Source of the DNA: Chrysochromulina parva
Taxonomy: Eukaryota; Haptophyta; Prymnesiales; Chrysochromulinaceae
Reading direction: 5' to 3'
Length of the DNA stretch: 19,757 nt
Assembly: GCA_002887195.1 (NCBI GenBank)
Contig: PJAB01000857.1
Coordinates: forward strand, 1-19,757
The notes under the pieces were generated by a model. It was not told where the DNA came from. It saw only the letters and a list, made by a program, of their open reading frames with translations, and did not search any database. Each line of letters begins with the position of its first letter. Position 1 is the stretch's first letter. Of this stretch, positions 16,501 through 19,757 are shown in pieces. The translations under genes were made by a program, and so were the position numbers.

Positions 16501-19356
16501 GAGCGCGCGCGCCTCCGTGGGCAGAGCGCCATACTCGCAGTGCGCCAATCCAGCCGCCAGCTGTGCCAGCTGCGCCGCGGGCCCCTTGAGCGCAAAGGGT
16601 GCCTTTTCTCCCGGCCATTCAGAGATGAGCTGCTTCTCGCCGCCCACCTGTGCCGCCTGCTGCTCGTGCTCGTGCACCCACTGGCGCACGAGCAGCCGCA
16701 GCAGCTCGGGCCACGTGTCGCGTGAGAGCAGCGGCAGAGCGTCGCTCAGGCTCGGCGTGCCGAGCGCGGGCCCAACCGCCAATGGCACGACGACCGAGGG
16801 GGCGTCGTCCACCAGCGGAGCGGGCGTGCGCTTGCGCGGGGAGGGTGCGGGCATGCTCGACGGTGCCGCCCGCCCACGCGTCGGGGCGCCGTGCGGAGCA
16901 CTCGCATGCGCACGCGAGGAGGCGGGTGCATGCGCCGGTGGCGGTACCAAGGGGGCGAGCGTGCCCGGCGCGCCATTGCTGCCGCTTTCGGCCGCGCCGG
17001 GAGTCGACGCGGCGCCAGCTGCGCCGCCCGCCTCGGCGGCTCCCGATGCCTGAGCGTGCCGTTCCCACGATAGCTTGATGGTCCGCACCTTTTGCCCGTC
17101 TGGCCCAAGATACATCATATACGATGTCTTCTCTGCTTCATGGCGCACACCGCGCCAGCCGGGCGGCAGCTCGCGCTTGCGCCCCCCTTGTCCGTCTGGC
17201 GGAGCTGCTGCCGTCGGGGCGTGCGTGTAGGGCTGCGTGATCGGCCGCTCCGGCCGCTCCCGGGCGTCGTCCCGGGCGTCGGGGACCACGGGCGTCGTCC
17301 CGGGCGTCGGGCCACCGCCGTCGTGGGCCATCGAAGCGAGCCGAAGTGGGGCGTCAGGGGCGTCCGCCCAGGACGCCGACGAGGCCCCAGCAGGGGGGAG
17401 CAGGGAAGCGGGCGCGGAGGCGGCGGAGCTCGAGGGCAGGTACGTGAAGCCGGAGTGCAGGGCAGGTGCGCTCGCCAAGGCAGCGGGATTGGAGCCGGCA
17501 GCGCCCACGCCCGCGACGGCGCTCGCCAAGGCAGCGGGATTGGAGCCGGCAGCGCCCGCGACGGCGCTCGCCAAGGCAGCGGGATTGGAGCCTGCAGCGC
17601 CCACGCCCGCGACGGCGCTCGCTGAGCCCGCATGGGCAAACAGGCACGCAGCGGTGCGTGCTGCCACCGGCATCGCCCATGCATCTGGCCGCCCTGCCCA
17701 CCCCAGTGGCATGGCCATGCCAGACGCCAGCGGCAAAGCCTGATGCGGCGGCGGTGCGCCCGGCGTCATCGCGGACGCCATCCAATTGGGCGGCGCTGTC
17801 GTGGGCGCTGCCACGGGCGCTGTCGTGGGCGCTGTCGTGGGCGCCGTAGTGGGCGCCATCCAATTGGGCGGCGGCGGCGGCGCTGGGGGTAATGGCTGCT
17901 GCAGCTGCGGCGCCGCCGCCAGAACATGCGGCAGCTGCATGGCTGACGGAGGCAGCGCTGGTGGCTGCGACGGCGGGAACGGGGCAGGGCCAGATGAGGA
18001 TGCAGAGGCAGCGGAAGCAGCTCCCTCGTTCGTCTCGGCCGGCGGCGGCGGCGCAGCTAACTGTGGAAGGATCGTCGTCTGTGGAAGCTGTGGAAGCGAA
18101 CTGCCACAGGAAGCTGTGGAAGCGAACTGTGGAAGGATCGTCGTCTGCGGCGGCTCCGGTACAACGGCACGCGCCCCCGCGCCCACTACAGCGCCCACAC
18201 CATCGCCTGCCGTGGCGGCGGCAACCTGCTTGATTGCGGCCGCCATCGAGGGCGGCGCCTCGACCGTGAGGGCGTCGTAACTGATCGGATCGTCCTCCAG
18301 AGGAAGCAGCAGCCGCAGCAATGCTATATGGAGGGCATCCACGGCAGACATGCTGCTGCTGCTGCCGCCGCCGCCGAAGCCGCCGCCGCTGCTGTTGCTG
18401 GGCCCAAAGGCACTGCCGAGCTCATGGAGCGTGGGCGGCGCGCGCGGCCATGCGGCGGGCTGCAGGGCCCCTGATGGGAGCGTGGGCGCGGCCTCGGCTG
18501 GATGAGAAGTGACGAAGTTCTGCCCAAACTGCCAGGCGACCATGCACGCCGACTGCGCCGCCGCCGAGAGGAAGGGCAGCACGGGCGAGGCGATACCGTG
18601 TTGGAGCGAAGGCGGCTCGCTTTGCTTCTTGCTGGGCGAGCGCGCCGTCGCCGGCGCGCCGCTGCTGCTGCAGCTACCAGCCGCGCCAGCCGCGCCAGCC
18701 GCGCCAGCCGCGCCTGCCGCGCCTGCCGCGCCTGCCGCGGTAGCAGGCCTGCTGACCGAGCTGGCATCCGCTCCGTCAGCGCCTTGCGTGCCAACGTCGA
18801 CAGGGTGCGACTGCGTGAAGCTGCGCATCTGTTTCACCGCCTGCTCGCGATCCTCTTTCGCGGCACGCTTTTTGGCGAGCTTCGCTTGCGCCTCCTCAGC
18901 AGCTTTGGCCGCCGCAACCGCCTTGGCCGCAGCTGCGGCCTTGGCGTTCGCAGTGCGTGCAGCCGATGCGGCCTTTGCGGCCTGCGCGGGCGCGGCGAGC
19001 GAACCTCCCGGCGAGCCACGAGAGGAGCGCAATGGCGACGCCAAGGGGCCGTCGCTGGCAACATCCGCTAAGGGTGATGGCTGTTCCTCGATGCGCAGCG
19101 GCGGCGCAGGTGCTCCTTCGGGCGGTGGCGGTACGTCTGTGTACCGGACGCGCGGGTGACGCTCGCTTGGAGGGGGCAGATGCACGGCATCACGGTCCCC
19201 ATCATCGTACACCACTACGACCTCGAAGCCTGGCTTGTTGCCCTTGCCAAGCTCGTGCTGCACCTCGTGAATCGTGCCCGGGTACCACTCGTCGTCGTCC
19301 TTGTAGTATACGCACAGTCGACGGCCCACGGCCGGTGCCTGGTCGTCTGCCGACAT
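13564..19356 (-). CDS. Large chromatin factor: Tudor-like, MBD-like, DDT, WHIM, PHD (two exons)
   Basis: Exons 19356-15661 and 15579-13564 give about 1,903 residues. In order: a Tudor-like fold at about 9-75 ([20 protein letters not shown], then [16 protein letters not shown]); long Ala/Pro/Gly disorder; an MBD/TAM-like segment at about 725-765 ([20 protein letters not shown]...LGPDGQKVR); a DDT-like helical region at about 865-970 ([20 protein letters not shown]); a Glu/Arg-rich coil; a WHIM/WSD motif at about 1140-1165 ([20 protein letters not shown]); and a C4HC3 PHD finger at about 1740-1785 ([24 protein letters not shown]). DDT-WHIM-PHD order is that of ACF1/BAZ subunits of ISWI remodellers; the MBD-like part recalls BAZ2. 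No bromodomain is seen in this frame. The second exon has no start ATG, and joining across the intron continues the WHIM region ([19 protein letters not shown]). I am sure of PHD and confident of WHIM; DDT, MBD and Tudor are by pattern. Confidence 0.82.
15580..15660 (-). other. Phase-0 intron flanked by a 21-bp direct repeat
   Basis: This 81-bp GT-AG intron (minus strand) lies between TGGTGGCAG and GTGACGAGC. The donor side (15643-15663) and acceptor side (15562-15582) share 19 of 21 bases, starting CAGGTGACGAG, so the first 18 intron bases nearly copy the first 18 of exon 2. Its length is a multiple of three, but it holds an in-frame TGA (15609-15607), so retention would truncate the protein before the PHD finger. 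The interior is a degenerate 11-12-bp tandem repeat (ATGACCTCC-type) supplying several CTAAT/CTGAT branch-point-like sequences. Confidence 0.8.
16345..16400. repeat. 9-nt tandem repeat coding for Ala-Arg-Glu units
   Basis: Repeats of CGTGCCTCA/CGTGCCTCT encode an [12 protein letters not shown] tract on the minus strand, in the charged linker after the DDT-like region of the large chromatin gene. Confidence 0.7.
17471..17617. repeat. Three-copy minisatellite (51, 45, 51 bp) in the chromatin gene
   Basis: Units start at 17471, 17522 and 17567, each beginning CTCGCCAAGGCAGCGGGATT. The middle copy lacks 6 bp. They encode [21 protein letters not shown] repeats on the minus strand. Copies are nearly identical, so the expansion is recent, and all lengths keep the frame. 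Confidence 0.85.
17795..17865. repeat. Short in-frame repeat coding for Thr-Thr-Ala-Pro units
   Basis: Repeats of a GTGGGCGCTGTC-type unit encode an [18 protein letters not shown] tract. The flanking CCAATTGG-containing segments (around 17790 and 17861) are also duplicated (PNWMA in both). Confidence 0.65.
18061..18147. repeat. 66-bp direct duplication in the chromatin gene
   Basis: CTGTGGAAGGATCGTCGTCT occurs at 18061 and again at 18127. The 66-bp period equals 22 codons and duplicates a [18 protein letters not shown] peptide in frame. Confidence 0.8.
18675..18740. repeat. 9-nt repeat coding for Gly-Ala-Ala units
   Basis: About seven units of GCCGCGCC(A/T) encode a (GAA)n peptide tract in the N-terminal disordered part of the large chromatin protein. 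It is likely length-variable. Confidence 0.8.
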
Positions 19357-19432
19357 CTTTTTGTCGAAACACTCGCGGCGTGCGTCTTCGCGCGGCGTCT
19401 TCGCGCCGCCGCGGCTTTGTGAAGTTGCAATG

Positions 19433-19452
19433 TCAAGTCAAGTCAAGTCAAG
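19433..19452 (-). promoter_or_regulatory. (CTTGA)4 upstream element of the chromatin gene
   Basis: Four perfect TCAAG units on the plus strand read CTTGA toward the minus-strand ATG at 19356, 77 bp away. It is the longest run of this pentanucleotide in the window and has the same gene-relative orientation as those at 4126-4190 and 9886-9900. Confidence 0.5.
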
Positions 19453-19538
19453 TTTTTGCGCGGGTGCAATCAAACAAGTGTTACATGTACTGTAGGCTCT
19501 TTCTTTCACGCCACTCTGCATGCCTTCGACTCGAAGCG

Positions 19539-19757
19539 ATGGTTCCGAGAGAGCGAAAACGCACCGGAACACGTGATCGCCATCTCCGAGTGCTCAAACT
19601 TTTGTACTCGCTTTCGCGGCGGCTTCTCCTGACGGCAGGCGCCTTGCTCAGTCTATCGCCGCGGCCAATTCAGAGCTCGACGTTCGTTGTGCCATCTCGC
19701 ATGGAGCACACCATCTGGTCGCTAGCTCGCACGGGCGCCACCGCCGAACTGTCCAAG
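19539..19757 (+). CDS. Partial ORF at right edge with a possible Tat-type signal
   Basis: From the ATG at 19539 the frame is open for 73 codons to the window end. The N-terminus is basic (MVPRERKRTGTRDRHLRVLK), followed by SLSRRLLLTAGALLSLSPRP: a twin-arginine pair with a hydrophobic core like that of the lumen-type protein at 8236-8826. The last residues (MEHTIWSLARTGATAELSK) could be the opening of an ankyrin-type repeat. The gene is divergent from the large chromatin gene, with 182 bp between ATGs. It is too short to be sure it is real. Confidence 0.4.
   Translation, partial: MVPRERKRTGTRDRHLRVLKLLYSLSRRLLLTAGALLSLSPRPIQSSTFVVPSRMEHTIWSLARTGATAELSK

Noticed and set aside
15787..17053. Two long plus-strand open frames (312 and 391 residues)
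   Set aside because: Antisense to the DDT/WHIM region; Ser/Leu-rich repeats mirror the coding-strand low complexity.

Overview
This window is eukaryotic nuclear DNA from a GC-rich, gene-dense genome, most likely a unicellular alga. Gene products include mitochondrial proteins with presequences (SDHB, a frataxin-like protein), an Mpv17/PMP22 membrane protein, an ISWI-type chromatin factor (MBD, DDT, WHIM, PHD), and a protein with a twin-arginine thylakoid-lumen-type signal that implies a plastid. The GC-rich, low-complexity coding style, the lumen protein and a FemAB-like (COG3146) protein would fit a chlorophyll-c alga such as a haptophyte. That taxon is inference. No rRNA, tRNA, CRISPR array or complete transposon was recognised.

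Layout, left to right: possible start of a minus-strand gene leaving the left edge (1-71); an AT-rich spacer with a strong hairpin; a large two-domain glycosyltransferase (223-2892, minus) divergent from SDHB (3063-3866, plus); an unknown 204-aa ORF (4206-4820, plus); a hairpin-rich spacer; a FemAB-like gene of two exons (5752-7138, plus); a very GC-rich spacer of about 1.1 kb; a lumen-type protein (8236-8826, minus) and an Mpv17-family gene (9059-9817, minus); an SCI1-like nuclear protein (10077-10619, plus) convergent with the frataxin-like gene (10765-11238, minus); an AT-hook/coiled-coil protein (11498-12949, plus) convergent with a roughly 1,900-residue Tudor/MBD/DDT/WHIM/PHD protein (13564-19356, minus, two exons); and a truncated plus-strand ORF at the right edge.

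The strongest unusual signal is in the introns. Only two could be identified. Both are short (106 and 81 bp), phase 0, and bounded by direct repeats that contain the splice junction (CAG|GTG), so the start of each intron is a near copy of the start of the next exon. One also contains a TTAGGG-type telomere-like tract and the other a small internal tandem repeat. This is what is expected if introns arose by short duplication during break repair, with an AGGT in the duplicated segment supplying both splice sites. A second pattern is a (CTTGA)n pentanucleotide just upstream of three start codons, always in the same orientation relative to the gene. A third is an inverted repeat in each of the three convergent intergenic regions.

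Functional links are modest. SDHB is an Fe-S protein and frataxin acts in Fe-S assembly in the same organelle. The AT-hook and MBD/DDT/PHD proteins are both chromatin-type and converge tail to tail. The other genes appear independent. Start codons were set to the first ATG compatible with the domain or targeting signal. Splice sites rest on reading frame and family continuity, not on transcript data.
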